Assembly: GCF_013408145.1 (NCBI RefSeq)
Contig: NZ_JACBZI010000001.1
Location: forward strand, 372,001-436,000
DNA length: 64,000 nt
Source of the DNA: Nocardioides marinus
GTDB lineage: Bacteria > Actinomycetota > Actinomycetes > Propionibacteriales > Nocardioidaceae
Direction: 5' to 3'
Shown: piece after piece, positions 32,295-40,704 of the stretch
Layout: each line of letters starts with the position of its first letter
How positions within the stretch are numbered: position 1 is the stretch's first letter
Translations under genes and position numbers: made by a program
Notes under the pieces: model-generated
Told to the model about the DNA's origin: nothing
Databases searched by the model: none
What the model saw: the letters and a program-made list of their open reading frames with translations, nothing else

Positions 32295-32337
32295 CGGCCC
32301 CGGTCGCACACCCCACCCCCCAGTGCGACCGGGGCCG
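32295..32337 (+). terminator. Hairpin terminator of the cheA operon
   Basis: A perfect 15-base stem (cggccccggtcgcac and its complement) around a 13-base loop, 58 bases after the receptor stop. Confidence 0.75.
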
Positions 32338-32346
32338 ACCCATGCC

Positions 32347-32390
32347 GCCGAGAGGTCACCCGCGCACGGCCGAGAGGTCACCCGGGCACG
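32347..32390. repeat. Two tandem copies of a 22-base unit
   Basis: The unit begins gccgagaggtcacccg and ends gcacg. It occurs twice with one mismatch, and a third truncated copy begins at 32391. It lies in the leader region of the MarR gene and could be an operator array or a repeat remnant. Confidence 0.5.
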
Positions 32391-32449
32391 GCCGAGGTCC
32401 GAGGAGCAGCAGCGGCGGACCGGGGGACCCGGTTAGGCTCGCAGCCACC

Positions 32450-32911
32450 ATGAGTGCCGCACCGCGCCCGGAGTCCCTCACCCGGCTCGAGCAGGAGGTC
32501 GGCGTGCTCGTACGCCGGATCCGCCGGGTGATCGCCGAGCGGGCGGGGGCCGTGCACCCGGAGCTGCAGCCGGCGTCGTACCTCATGCTCGCCCACGTGG
32601 CCGAGCACGGCCCGATGCGTGCCTCGACCGTGGCCGACCTGTTCAGCATCGACAAGGGCGCCATCAGCCGTCAGGTCACGCACCTCATCGAGCTGGGCCT
32701 GATCGAGAAGTCCCCCGACCCCGAGGACGGCCGGGCCTGGTTGCTGACCGCCACCCCCGACGCGCGGCAGCGGCTGGAGCAGGTCGCCGTGAGCCGGCGG
32801 CGCTACCTGGCCGACCGGCTCGACGGGTGGGAGGCCGGCGACCTGGAGACCTTCACCCACCTGCTGGCGCGCTACAACGAGAGCCTGGGCGCCGGCACCG
32901 AGGTCGACTGA
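32450..32911 (+). CDS. MarR family transcriptional regulator
   Basis: A 153-residue winged-helix protein: helix-turn-helix MRASTVADLFSIDKGAISRQVTHLIELGLIEKSPDPEDGRAWLLTATPDARQRL with the MarR beta-wing DPEDGRA. The ATG at 32450 has no strong ribosome-binding site. Flanking genes on either side are unrelated in function, so the target and ligand are not evident. It may regulate itself through the repeats just upstream. Confidence 0.85.
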   Translation: MSAAPRPESLTRLEQEVGVLVRRIRRVIAERAGAVHPELQPASYLMLAHVAEHGPMRASTVADLFSIDKGAISRQVTHLIELGLIEKSPDPEDGRAWLLTATPDARQRLEQVAVSRRRYLADRLDGWEAGDLETFTHLLARYNESLGAGTEVD

Positions 32912-32963
32912 CCCCGGCCCGGCGGCCCCGGTCCGGTCCCGCTCGGCCGGGTCGCGCCGAGCC

Positions 32964-34586
32964 TCAGCGCAGCCAGACGGCGGTGTCGCCGGGCAGGCTG
33001 TCGGTGACCGGTGCGCTGGAGATGACGACCTCGCCGGCGGGCAGCGGCACGGGCGCGCTGCCGCAGTTGAGCACCACCGTCACCTCGCCGCGGCGGAAGG
33101 CCAGCAGGTCCTCGCCGAGGTCGAGCATCTCGACGGTCGGGGGCGAGCCGAGCAGCGTGCGCCGGGCAGCGATCGCCCGCCGGTAGAACGCGAGCGTCGA
33201 GTCGGGGTCGGCCTCCTGCGCCTCGACGGTCAGGCCCGCCCAGTCGGCGGGCTGGGGGAGCCAGGGCTGCTCCGAGCCCGGCCCGAAGCCGTACGGCGGC
33301 TCGGAGCCCGACCACGGGATCGGGACCCGGCACCCGTCGCGCCCGACCTCCGGGGCGTCGGTGTCCTTGGTGCGCAGCCAGCCGGGGTCGGTGCGGTGCT
33401 CGGGCGCGACGTCGACCTGCTCCAGGCCGAGCTCCTCGCCCTGGTAGAGGTAGGCCGAGCCGGGCAGCGCGAGCATGGTCAACGTGGCGGCGCGGGCCCG
33501 GGCCAGCCCCTGCTCGCCGCCGCCGTATCGGGTGACGTGGCGCACGACGTCGTGGTTGGACAGCACCCAGGTGGGGTCGGCGTGGACCTCCTCGAGCGCC
33601 TCGAAGGTGCTGGTGACGACGTTCTCGAAGGAGGCGGCCGACCAGGCCGCGAGCAGCCAGGAGAAGTTGAAGGACTGGCTCATCTCGTCGTCTCGGACGA
33701 AGCGCGCCATCGACTCCGGGGACTGGGTCCAGGCCTCGGCGACGGTCATCCGGTCGCCGTCGTACTCGGCGAGGACCTTGTGCCAGCGGCGGTAGACGTC
33801 GTGGACCTCGGGCTGGTCCCACATCGGCTCGTCGCGGTCGGTGCGCTCCACCATCGACTGGGTGGCGTTGACGTCGGTGCCGCCGCGCTGGGGCTCACCC
33901 TCGGGCACGACCTGGTCGCGCAGCGACTCCTCCTTGAACAACCCGTGCGCCACGTCGACCCGGAAGCCGTCGACGCCGCGGTCGAGCCAGAAGCGCAGGA
34001 CGTCCTCGAACATGTCGCCGACCTCGGGGTTGCGCCAGTCGAAGTCGGGCTGGGAGGAGTCGAAGAGGTGGAGGTACCACTGGCCGTCCTCGACGCGGTC
34101 CCACGCGGAGCCGCCGAAGACCGAGAGCCAGTTGTTGGGCGGCAGGGAGCCGCCCTCGCCCCGACCCTCGCGGAAGATGTAGCGCGCCCGCTCGGGGCTG
34201 CCCGGGCCGGCGGCGAGCGCCGCCTGGAACCATGCGTGCTGGTCGGAGGAGTGGTTGGGGACCAGGTCGACGACGACCTTGATCCCGAGGTCGTGGGCCG
34301 TCGCCAGCAGGGTGTCGGCATCCTCGAGCGACCCGAAGAGCGGATCGATGTCGCAGTAGTCGGAGACGTCGTAGCCGTGGTCGTGCTGCGGCGAGCGGTA
34401 GAACGGGCTGATCCAGATGGCGTCCACGCCGAGCCCGGCGAGGTAGGGCAGGCGGCTGGTGATACCGGGCAGGTCGCCCACCCCGTCACCGTCGGCGTCG
34501 GCGAACGAGCGCGGGTAGACCTGGTAGATGACGGCGTGGCGCCACCACTCGTCGGGGGTCTCGGCGGGGGTCTGCTCGATCGTCAT
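32964..34586 (-). CDS. Alpha-glucosidase, glycoside hydrolase family 13
   Basis: A 540-residue cytoplasmic enzyme splitting terminal alpha-glucosides from short malto- or isomalto-oligosaccharides. Family 13 regions are present: DLVPNHSSDQH (region I), DGFRVDVAHG with the nucleophile Asp near 210 (II), TVAEAWTQ with the acid Glu near 281 (III) and LSNHDVVRH with the third Asp near 345 (IV). QVYPRSFADADGDGVGDLPGI is typical of oligo-1,6-glucosidases and alpha-glucosidases. No signal peptide. It stands alone with no sugar transporter nearby; exact linkage preference cannot be read from sequence. Confidence 0.9.
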   Translation of the reverse strand: MTIEQTPAETPDEWWRHAVIYQVYPRSFADADGDGVGDLPGITSRLPYLAGLGVDAIWISPFYRSPQHDHGYDVSDYCDIDPLFGSLEDADTLLATAHDLGIKVVVDLVPNHSSDQHAWFQAALAAGPGSPERARYIFREGRGEGGSLPPNNWLSVFGGSAWDRVEDGQWYLHLFDSSQPDFDWRNPEVGDMFEDVLRFWLDRGVDGFRVDVAHGLFKEESLRDQVVPEGEPQRGGTDVNATQSMVERTDRDEPMWDQPEVHDVYRRWHKVLAEYDGDRMTVAEAWTQSPESMARFVRDDEMSQSFNFSWLLAAWSAASFENVVTSTFEALEEVHADPTWVLSNHDVVRHVTRYGGGEQGLARARAATLTMLALPGSAYLYQGEELGLEQVDVAPEHRTDPGWLRTKDTDAPEVGRDGCRVPIPWSGSEPPYGFGPGSEQPWLPQPADWAGLTVEAQEADPDSTLAFYRRAIAARRTLLGSPPTVEMLDLGEDLLAFRRGEVTVVLNCGSAPVPLPAGEVVISSAPVTDSLPGDTAVWLR

Positions 34587-34672
34587 GGGACCATGCTGGC
34601 ACATGTCGGTTGACCGGTACACAAGACCCCCGGGAACGGGTCTCCCCGCCGTCGGCCGGGCCCGACGGGGCC

Positions 34673-35371
34673 TCAGGTCGTCGGGACCTCGATCCACACC
34701 TGGCGCGCCAGGCCCAGCAGCCCGCCGTCGGCGGAGCGCAGGGTGGTCGTGGCGTGGTGCTTGCGTCCCTCGGAGCCCCGGGCCTCGCCGGTGACGACGA
34801 GGGTCTCGCCGACCTCGGGGAGCCGGTCGACCCGTGCGGTCATCCGCCCCAGCACGCGCGGGCTCTCCTCGATCCCGCTGGCCCAGGCGCCCGCACAGTC
34901 CAGCGCCGCCCAGGTGATCTCGTACGACGACGCGTGGGGGGTCCAGGTGGCCGCCACCGTCCCCTCGCGACCCGGCACCGGGCCGGGGAAGATCCGCAGC
35001 CCGTCGCCCTCGGCCCGCTCGGGGCCGCAGGAGAAGCAGGTGGGGAACGGGTGCTGGTGGTGTCCGGCGTACGCCGGCTCCGCGGCCCGGGCCCGGTCGA
35101 CCTCCACCGGCGCGCTCGCCTCGAGCTCGGTGTCGCTCTCCCGGGCCTCCAGGACGGTGCGACCCTGCTGGTCCACGACCCGCCACGTGTCGCCGTCGAC
35201 GCTCACCTCCAGCCCGACCTCCAGGGGAGGGGGCAGGCGCAACGTGACCTCGACGGTGCGCCCGAGCGCGCTGCCGGTGCCGGTGAGCGCTGCGAGCGCA
35301 CCGGCGGCCCAGCCGCCGTTGGCCGAGCCGGGGGGTCCGTGGAAGGCGGTGGGGACGACGAGGGTGGTCAC
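34673..35371 (-). CDS. Hotdog-fold (thioesterase-like) protein of unknown substrate
   Basis: A 232-residue protein. GTG at 35371 shares bases with the photolyase stop (GTGA), so the two are coupled. GPPGSANGGWAAGALAAL and TVEVTLRLPPPLEVGLEVSVDGD resemble hotdog-fold N-termini, and HPFPTCFSCGPERAEGDGLRIFPGP is a conserved Cys-x2-Cys feature of this uncharacterised group. The second half (ITWAALDCAGAWAS; VGETLVVTGEARGSEGRKHHATTTL) looks like a second hotdog unit. An acyl-CoA thioesterase role is a guess from the fold. Confidence 0.6.
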   Translation of the reverse strand: MTTLVVPTAFHGPPGSANGGWAAGALAALTGTGSALGRTVEVTLRLPPPLEVGLEVSVDGDTWRVVDQQGRTVLEARESDTELEASAPVEVDRARAAEPAYAGHHQHPFPTCFSCGPERAEGDGLRIFPGPVPGREGTVAATWTPHASSYEITWAALDCAGAWASGIEESPRVLGRMTARVDRLPEVGETLVVTGEARGSEGRKHHATTTLRSADGGLLGLARQVWIEVPTT

Positions 35372-36732
35372 CCCCGGATCCTCTCCCACCTGTCCAGGGC
35401 CTCCTGGCGCTCCTCCTTGTGGTCCACCATCGGGGCGGGGTAGCCGACCAGGTCGCGGGTGTCGGGGTCGGGGTCGTGCGGGTCGGGCACCCGCTCGGGG
35501 TCCGACAGCTCCTCGACCCAGAGCCGGACGTAGTCACCTGCCGGGTCGAACCGCTTGCCCTGGGTGGTGGGGTTGAACACCCGGAAGAACGGCGAGGCGT
35601 CGGTGCCGCTGCCGGCGGTCCACTGCCAGCCGTGGTTGTTGGAGGCCAGGTCGCCGTCGACGAGCCAGTGCAGGAAGTGCCGGGCGCCGTGCTGCCACTC
35701 CACGTGCAGGTCCTTGACCAGGAAGCTGGCCACGATCATCCGCACCCGATTGTGCATCCAGCCCTGCGCACGCAGCTGGCGCATCCCGGCGTCGACGATC
35801 GGGAACCCGGTGCGGCCCTCCTGCCAGGCCGTGAGCTGGTCGCCGGGCCGGTCGTAGGCCATCTGGGCGTACTCGGGCCTGTAGTACTCCCGGGCGGTCT
35901 CGGGTCGGGTGTGCAGGACGTCGGCGTAGAACTCCCGCCAGGCCAGCTCGGTGCGGTAGACCCGCGCCCCCTCCGAGCGGCGCCGCGCGAGGTCGGCGAG
36001 CAGGGTGCGCGGGTGCACCTCGCCGTACTTCAGGTGGACCGACATCCGGCTGGTGCCCTCGATGCCCGGCTTGTCGCGGTCCTCGGCGTAGGCGTCGACC
36101 CGGTCCAGGAACTCCTCCCATCGGCGCAGCGCCGCGGCCTCGCCGGCCTCGGGCAGCTCCAGCCCGGCGGGCAGCTGCGGGTCGGGGATGTCGGTCGTGC
36201 CCTCGTCGGTGTGCTCGTCGAGGTCGAGCCACGAGACGCCGGTCGGTGCGTCGACCGGCCCGCGCCAGCCGTGGTCGGTCCACGCCCGGGAGAACGGGGT
36301 GAAGACCTTGTAGGGGTCGCCCGAGCCGTTGCGGACCCGGCCGGGGGCGACGGCGTACGGCGAGCCGGTCCGCACCAGCTCGATGCCGGCGTCGGCGAGT
36401 GCCTTCTCGACCTCCTCGTCGCGCCGCGAGCCGTAGGGCCCGAAGTCGGCAGCGACGTGCACGGTGTCCGCGCCGACGGCCTTCGCGGCCAGCACGACCC
36501 GGCGCACGGGGTCGCCGCGCACGACCGACAGGCCGGAGCGGCGCTGGCGCAGCGAGGCGTCGAGGGAGCGCAGTGACGCCGCGAGGTAGGCCCGACGGCT
36601 GGGGCCGGCTGGCCCCCACAGTGCCGGGTCGAGCACGAACAGCGGCAGGACGTCGCCGTCCTCGGCGGCCGCGATCAGGGCCGGGTTGTCGGCCAGGCGC
36701 AGGTCTCGGCGGAACCACATCACCGACGTCAT
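35368..36732 (-). CDS. phr: Deoxyribodipyrimidine photolyase (cryptochrome/photolyase family)
   Basis: Light-driven repair of cyclobutane pyrimidine dimers. The 454-residue protein begins VMWFRRDLRLADNPAL and has the N-terminal antenna-binding fold. The C-terminal FAD domain shows SRMSVHLKYGEVHPRTL, WREFYADVLHTRPE, GRTGFPIVDAGMRQLRAQGWMHNRVRMIVASFLVKDLHVEWQHGARHFL and SNNHGWQWTAGSGTDASPFFRVFNP, the FAD and DNA-contact motifs of class I photolyases. NNHGWQWTAG-type ends favour photolyase over cryptochrome. It is transcribed away from ideR. Confidence 0.93.
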   Translation of the reverse strand: MTSVMWFRRDLRLADNPALIAAAEDGDVLPLFVLDPALWGPAGPSRRAYLAASLRSLDASLRQRRSGLSVVRGDPVRRVVLAAKAVGADTVHVAADFGPYGSRRDEEVEKALADAGIELVRTGSPYAVAPGRVRNGSGDPYKVFTPFSRAWTDHGWRGPVDAPTGVSWLDLDEHTDEGTTDIPDPQLPAGLELPEAGEAAALRRWEEFLDRVDAYAEDRDKPGIEGTSRMSVHLKYGEVHPRTLLADLARRRSEGARVYRTELAWREFYADVLHTRPETAREYYRPEYAQMAYDRPGDQLTAWQEGRTGFPIVDAGMRQLRAQGWMHNRVRMIVASFLVKDLHVEWQHGARHFLHWLVDGDLASNNHGWQWTAGSGTDASPFFRVFNPTTQGKRFDPAGDYVRLWVEELSDPERVPDPHDPDPDTRDLVGYPAPMVDHKEERQEALDRWERIRG

Positions 36733-36822
36733 GGGTCCCCAGCCTGCCAGCGGGGTGGCGGTGCGACATCACCCGAGCGGCCGCCGCGCCGCGTCCTGGG
36801 TGGCGGATGGGATGATGGCTGC

Positions 36823-37509
36823 GTGAGTGACCTGATCGACACCACCGAGATGTACCTGCGGACCATCTACGAGCTGGTCGAGGAGGGCATCGTGCCCCTG
36901 CGCGCCCGGATCGCCGAGCGCCTGCACCAGTCGGGTCCGACGGTGTCCCAGACGGTGGCGCGCATGGAGCGCGACGGTCTGCTCACCGTCGAGGGCGACC
37001 GGCACCTCGAGCTCACCGACGACGGCCGCCGGCTGGCCACCCGCGTGATGCGCAAGCACCGGCTCGCCGAGCGGCTGCTGACCGACGTCATCGGGCTGGA
37101 CTGGGAGCTGGTGCACGAGGAGGCCTGTCGCTGGGAGCACGTCATCTCCGAGACCGTCGAGCGTCGGCTGCTGGAGATCCTCGACCATCCCACCGAGTCG
37201 CCCTACGGCAACCCGATCCCCGGGCTCGACGAGCTCGGCCAGAGCCAGCACGCCGAGGCCTTCATGGAGGGCGTCGAGCCGCTCTCCAAGGCGGCCGCGC
37301 GCGGCGAGGGGCGGGTCCTCGTGCGCCGCATCTCCGAGGAGATGCAGAAGGACGAGGACCTCATGAGCGCGCTGCGGCGTGTGGGGGCGCTGCCCGACAC
37401 GACCGTCACCGTCGCCCAGACGGCCGAGGGCGTCCTGGTCGGCGCCGGCGGCGAGACCGCCGAGATCGTCCCCGAGGCGGCCGACCACATCTTCGTGCGT
37501 CGCCTCTGA
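36823..37509 (+). CDS. ideR: Iron-dependent regulator IdeR (DtxR family)
   Basis: An Fe(II)-activated repressor of iron uptake and regulator of storage genes. The 228-residue protein has the winged helix (DTTEMYLRTIYELVEEG; RIAERLHQSGPTVSQTVARMERDGLL), the metal-binding dimer domain, and an SH3-like C-terminus. All seven DtxR/IdeR metal ligands fall at their usual numbers: M10, H79, E83, H98, C102, E105, H106 (HEEACRWEH). C102 and that pattern favour IdeR over the Mn regulator MntR. A FliA-type promoter points antisense into its 3' end. Confidence 0.94.
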   Translation: MSDLIDTTEMYLRTIYELVEEGIVPLRARIAERLHQSGPTVSQTVARMERDGLLTVEGDRHLELTDDGRRLATRVMRKHRLAERLLTDVIGLDWELVHEEACRWEHVISETVERRLLEILDHPTESPYGNPIPGLDELGQSQHAEAFMEGVEPLSKAAARGEGRVLVRRISEEMQKDEDLMSALRRVGALPDTTVTVAQTAEGVLVGAGGETAEIVPEAADHIFVRRL

Positions 37510-37537
37510 GGTCGGCCGGAGCGCGGTGCAGACGGTC

Positions 37538-37563
37538 ATCGGCAGGACTCGGGCGCACCTGAG
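37538..37563 (-). promoter_or_regulatory. FliA-type promoter pointing antisense into ideR
   Basis: Minus strand CTCAGGTGC, 16-base gap, GCCGAT, with the same extended -35 as the flgB promoter. The start site would be near 37531, 22 bases past the ideR stop, and transcription would run across ideR toward phr. No convincing minus-strand gene lies between, apart from phr at 36732. Confidence 0.6.
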
Positions 37564-37684
37564 ACCGTCCAGACGGGTGTGGGTCCGTGCGTGACCGCAC
37601 GCTCGTCCGCCTCGTTGACCGGACATGCAGGGAATGGCAACGATGGTGGAGCGTCCGAGCGGCGCTGGTCGATGCGAGGGCGTC

Positions 37685-38089
37685 ATGGAGCTGATCTCGG
37701 TGCCGGTGAGCGCCGCGCTCCTCACCGGTGGTCGCGGGGTGGGCGGTGAGTTCGTCGTCTCGCACGGCGAGTCCGCGCTCACGCGGGGCCTGGAGCCCGA
37801 CGAGCACGTCGTGGTCGTCGATCCCGACGGGGAGTTCCACGCCGCGCAGGTGGTCGACATCGAGTTCGACCTGACCGACACCCACTACGTGCTGGAGCTG
37901 GGCGTGCGGCTCCCACCGCACGTCGTCCGGGACCGGCTCCTCGCTGCCGGCGACGCCGCGCCCGCCGGGACACAGACCGACGGCGTGGACGAGCGCGACG
38001 TCCTGGACCTGCTCCGGCGCCTGCGTGACGTGGCCGGCGACGAGCTGCGCGACGACCCCTGGGGTGGCCCCGGGGCGCCGCCGCGCTAG
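37685..38089 (+). CDS. Conserved-looking hypothetical protein
   Basis: A 134-residue soluble protein not recognised. ATG at 37685 follows GAGGG at good spacing; an upstream ATG at 37625 would add 20 residues. The first 80 residues look like a beta barrel (MELISVPVSAALLTGGRGVGGEFVVSHGES; EHVVVVDPDGEFHAAQVVDIEFDLTDTHYVLELGVRLP), reminiscent of a small S1/PRC-like or PilZ-like barrel, though no PilZ RxxxR/DxSxxG motif is present. An acidic helical tail follows (DERDVLDLLRRLRDVAGDELRDDP). It overlaps the convergent sirtuin gene by four bases. Confidence 0.6.
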   Translation: MELISVPVSAALLTGGRGVGGEFVVSHGESALTRGLEPDEHVVVVDPDGEFHAAQVVDIEFDLTDTHYVLELGVRLPPHVVRDRLLAAGDAAPAGTQTDGVDERDVLDLLRRLRDVAGDELRDDPWGGPGAPPR

Positions 38090-38961
38090 CCGGCGTCCCG
38101 CGCGTCGCCCGGCTCCGCGAGGGCCGTGCGCCGCTGCTCGAGCGCGAGGAGGAACGGTGTGCAACCGTCCTCGACGGCGTACGTCGCCAACGGGTCCCCG
38201 CGGGTCTCGCCGCGGTTGGCGATGACGACCGGCACCCCGAGCGAGGCGGCGCGCCGCACGAAGCGCAGCCCGCTCATCACCGTCAGGCTCGAGCCGACGA
38301 CGAGCAGCGCGCCGTCGTGCTGCGCGAGGGCGTCGACGGCCGCGTAGCAGCGCTCGACCCGCTCCTTGGGCACGTTCTCCCCGAAGAACACGACGTCGGG
38401 CTTGAGGATGCCCCCGCACGGGCAGGCCGGGACGACGAACCCGTCGGTGTCCTCCAGGTCCACGTCGCCGTCGGGGCGGATGCGCACCGACGGGTGGCGC
38501 TCGTGCCAGTCGGGGTTCAGGCGGGTGAGCTGGTCGTGCAGTCCGGCCCGGGGGCCGGTACGCCGGCAGCCCAGGCAGACCACGTCGGCGATCCGGCCGT
38601 GCAGGGCGACCAGCCGCGGGGTGCCCACCCGCTCGTGGAGTCCGTCGACGTTCTGGGTGATGAGCAGCTCGGGGTCGATCCGCGCCAGGACGTGGTGGCC
38701 GGGGTTGGGCTCGGCCCGCCGCATCCGCCCCCAGCCCAGGTGGCTGCGCGCCCAGTAGCGCTGGCGTGCCGCGGGGCCGGAGACGAACTCCTGGTAGGTC
38801 ATCGGTCGCCGCGGCGGCGCGTCGGGCCCGCGGTAGTCGGGGATGCCCGAGTCGGTGGACAGCCCCGCGCCGGTGAGCACGACCAGGGGTCGCTCGGCGA
38901 GCAGGTCGAGGGCGGCCTCGACGTGGTCGGCGCTGCGCGTGGGGGAGGGAGGGGTGCTCAC
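38086..38961 (-). CDS. NAD-dependent protein deacylase, Sir2 family
   Basis: A 291-residue sirtuin. NAD-binding motifs are GAGLSTDSGIPDYRG and TQNVDGLHERVG; the catalytic His is in LHGRI. Four Zn cysteines are in CLGCRRTG and CPCGG. KPDVVFFGENVPKERV and VVGSSLTVMSGLRFVRRA complete the fold. GAGLS(T)xSGIPDYR with that Zn site resembles class II (SIRT4-like) proteins. It likely removes acetyl or longer acyl groups from lysines; substrates are unknown. Confidence 0.9.
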   Translation of the reverse strand: MSTPPSPTRSADHVEAALDLLAERPLVVLTGAGLSTDSGIPDYRGPDAPPRRPMTYQEFVSGPAARQRYWARSHLGWGRMRRAEPNPGHHVLARIDPELLITQNVDGLHERVGTPRLVALHGRIADVVCLGCRRTGPRAGLHDQLTRLNPDWHERHPSVRIRPDGDVDLEDTDGFVVPACPCGGILKPDVVFFGENVPKERVERCYAAVDALAQHDGALLVVGSSLTVMSGLRFVRRAASLGVPVVIANRGETRGDPLATYAVEDGCTPFLLALEQRRTALAEPGDARDAG

Positions 38962-38979
38962 GGCCGGGCGGGGTCGGTC

Positions 38980-39249
38980 TCAGCGGGCGTAGCGGACCGC
39001 GGCGCGGGCCCGCGCCTTCTCCGCCTCGACCTCGCGGTTCTTAGGCGACGCGGTGGTCGTGAGGGCCTCGAGGAGGTGCTGGGTGGCGTGGGCGACCTCG
39101 GCGACCGCCCGGTCGAAGGCCTCCTGGTTGGCCTGGGACGGCTTGGTCGACCCGCTCACCTTGCGGACGTACTGCAGGGCCGCCGCGCTCACCTCGTCGG
39201 AGGTCGCCGGGGGCTCGAAGTTGTGGAGCTGGCGGATGTTGCGGCACAT
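38980..39249 (-). CDS. DUF2277 domain protein
   Basis: An 89-residue protein starting MCRNIRQLHNFEPPATSDEVSAAALQYVRKVSGSTKPSQAN, which is the DUF2277 signature (CRNI..L.NF.PP.T..E...AALQ.VRK.SG). The rest is a helix (FDRAVAEVAHATQHLLEAL). Found widely in Actinobacteria with no known function. It lies 18 bases upstream of the sirtuin gene on the same strand and may share its transcript. Confidence 0.88.
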   Translation of the reverse strand: MCRNIRQLHNFEPPATSDEVSAAALQYVRKVSGSTKPSQANQEAFDRAVAEVAHATQHLLEALTTTASPKNREVEAEKARARAAVRYAR

Positions 39250-39320
39250 GTCGCGAGCCTACGACGCCGGGGGGAGGCGGTGTGCCTGCTCCAGCAAGCG
39301 TCGGGGCAGCCTGGGAGCAG

Positions 39321-39342
39321 GCGCTAGCCGGGTTGCTAGCGC
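39321..39342. promoter_or_regulatory. Upstream inverted repeat of the XRE regulator gene
   Basis: GCGCTAGC and GCTAGCGC flank six bases. It shares the GCTAGC core with the larger palindrome at 39428-39453 and may be a second operator. Confidence 0.45.
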
Positions 39343-39427
39343 GGTAGCGGTGTGGGTGATTTCCAAGCCTGGTTGGGATGTTCCCGGCGCAGGGCGAGGG
39401 TGCTGTGACGTGATGCACGCGCTTGCT

Positions 39428-39453
39428 GCTTGCAAGTGCTAGCACGAGCAAGC
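39428..39453. promoter_or_regulatory. Nested 26-base palindrome abutting the XRE regulator start
   Basis: Outer arms GCTTGC/GCAAGC and an inner perfect palindrome GTGCTAGCAC share one centre. The element ends four bases before the first ATG, so a bound repressor would block initiation. A likely self-regulatory operator. Confidence 0.6.
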
Positions 39454-39456
39454 ACT

Positions 39457-39858
39457 ATGGGGGACATGGCCAAGGGAAAGGTGTCGACGGCAGTCGGCTC
39501 GCTGGGTGACTACCTCAAGGAGCAGCGCACCCAGGCGCAGCTCTCCTTGCGGCAGCTCGCCGAGCAGACCGGCGTCTCGAACCCGTATCTCAGCCAGATC
39601 GAACGCGGACTGCGGCGCCCGTCAGCGGAGGTGCTCCAGCAGATCGCCAAGGCACTGCGGATCTCGGCCGAACAGCTCTACATCCGGGCCGGGATCGTCA
39701 GCCCCGACGACGGGGTCGGCGGCTCGGTGGAGCTCGCGGTCCTCGCCGACACCGCGCTGACCGAACGGCAGAAGCAGTCCCTTCTCGACGTCTACCAGTC
39801 CTTCCTCGCCATGAACGCCGGCCAGGCGGCCGCCGAGCCGGGCGACGAGGAGAAGTAA
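39457..39858 (+). CDS. XRE-family helix-turn-helix regulator
   Basis: A 133-residue protein (130 if the second Met at 39466 is used). The XRE DNA-binding domain spans about 15-75: LGDYLKEQRTQAQLSLRQLAEQTGVSNPYLSQIERGLRRPSAEVLQQIAKALRISAEQLYIRAG. The C-terminal 50 residues (LAVLADTALTERQKQSLLDVYQSFLAMN) are helical. It matches the type and position of mycobacterial Rv0474, which sits directly before hbhA, as here. Palindromes at 39321 and 39428 probably bind it. Confidence 0.9.
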   Translation: MGDMAKGKVSTAVGSLGDYLKEQRTQAQLSLRQLAEQTGVSNPYLSQIERGLRRPSAEVLQQIAKALRISAEQLYIRAGIVSPDDGVGGSVELAVLADTALTERQKQSLLDVYQSFLAMNAGQAAAEPGDEEK

Positions 39859-39929
39859 CCCCCGCGGCCGTGGCGACCGCCACGACCCACCCGACGGGCC
39901 GCGAGGCCCACCGAAGGAGAAGTTCCGAC

Positions 39930-40664
39930 ATGGCCAAGGCCACCCTTCCCACCGTCAAGATCGAGGACCTCCGGTCCGAGGCCACCAAGTCCCTCTACGC
40001 CGGTGCCGGCGTCGTGGACCTGGCCGTCGAGGCCGTCCGCGAGTACGTCGCCGACGTGCAGAAGAAGCTCGTGGACCTGCAGAAGGACGCCACCTCCAAG
40101 TTCGAGGGCGTCTCGAAGTCGGTCAAGGACTTCGACTTCGAGCCGAAGACCATCCGCACCCAGGTCGAGGCCGTGGTCAACGCCCGCGTCGAGGCGCTGA
40201 GCGACGAGGCCAAGGCCCGTCGTACCGCCATCGAGAAGCGCGTCGCCGAGCTCCAGGGCGAGGCGCTCGCGATCCCGGGCACCGTGCGCAAGCAGCTCGA
40301 CGAGACCACCGCGACCGCCACGGCGACCTACGCCGACCTGGCCAAGCGCGGCGAGGTGCTCGTGGGCCGCATCCGCAAGCAGGAGTCGACCCAGGCCACC
40401 AAGACCGCGGCGAAGACCACCACCGCGAAGGCCAAGACCACCAAGACGCAGGGCACCAAGACCGCCAAGACCGCGGCCAAGAAGACCACCACCGGTGCCA
40501 AGAAGTCGGCGACCACCGCCAAGAAGTCGGCCTCCTCCGCGGCCACCACCGCGAAGAAGTCCCCGGCCAAGAAGTCGGCCACCGCGACCAAGACCGCGGC
40601 GAAGAAGACCGCGACCGCCGCGGCCACCGCCACGACCGAGGCCGCCCAGAAGGTCGGCGACTGA
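39930..40664 (+). CDS. HbhA-like Lys/Ala-rich protein
   Basis: A 244-residue protein. ATG 39930 follows AAGGAGAA. Residues 1-145 are a long helix/coiled coil (DLRSEATKSLYAGAGVVDLAVEAVREYVADVQKKLVDLQKDA; VEALSDEAKARRTAIEKRVAELQ) similar to mycobacterial heparin-binding hemagglutinin. Residues about 150-235 are K/A/T repeats (KTAAKTT, KKTTTGAKKSATTAKKS) of the histone-H1 type. In mycobacteria such tails bind sulfated glycans or nucleic acid and lipid bodies; which applies here is unknown. No signal peptide. Confidence 0.82.
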   Translation: MAKATLPTVKIEDLRSEATKSLYAGAGVVDLAVEAVREYVADVQKKLVDLQKDATSKFEGVSKSVKDFDFEPKTIRTQVEAVVNARVEALSDEAKARRTAIEKRVAELQGEALAIPGTVRKQLDETTATATATYADLAKRGEVLVGRIRKQESTQATKTAAKTTTAKAKTTKTQGTKTAKTAAKKTTTGAKKSATTAKKSASSAATTAKKSPAKKSATATKTAAKKTATAAATATTEAAQKVGD

Positions 40665-40704
40665 TCGACCGGGCCTGACCCCTCGCGGGTCACGACCCCC
40701 TCCA

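Noticed and set aside
29544..32381. 945-codon open frame on the minus strand
   Set aside because: It lies opposite the chemoreceptor, whose PAS, GAF and signalling motifs are clear; the antisense product is low-complexity Arg/Gly/Leu.
37203..37490. Minus-strand 95-codon frame downstream of the antisense promoter
   Set aside because: Ser/Pro/Ala-rich shadow of ideR with no good ribosome-binding site; an RNA or run-on transcript is likelier than a protein.
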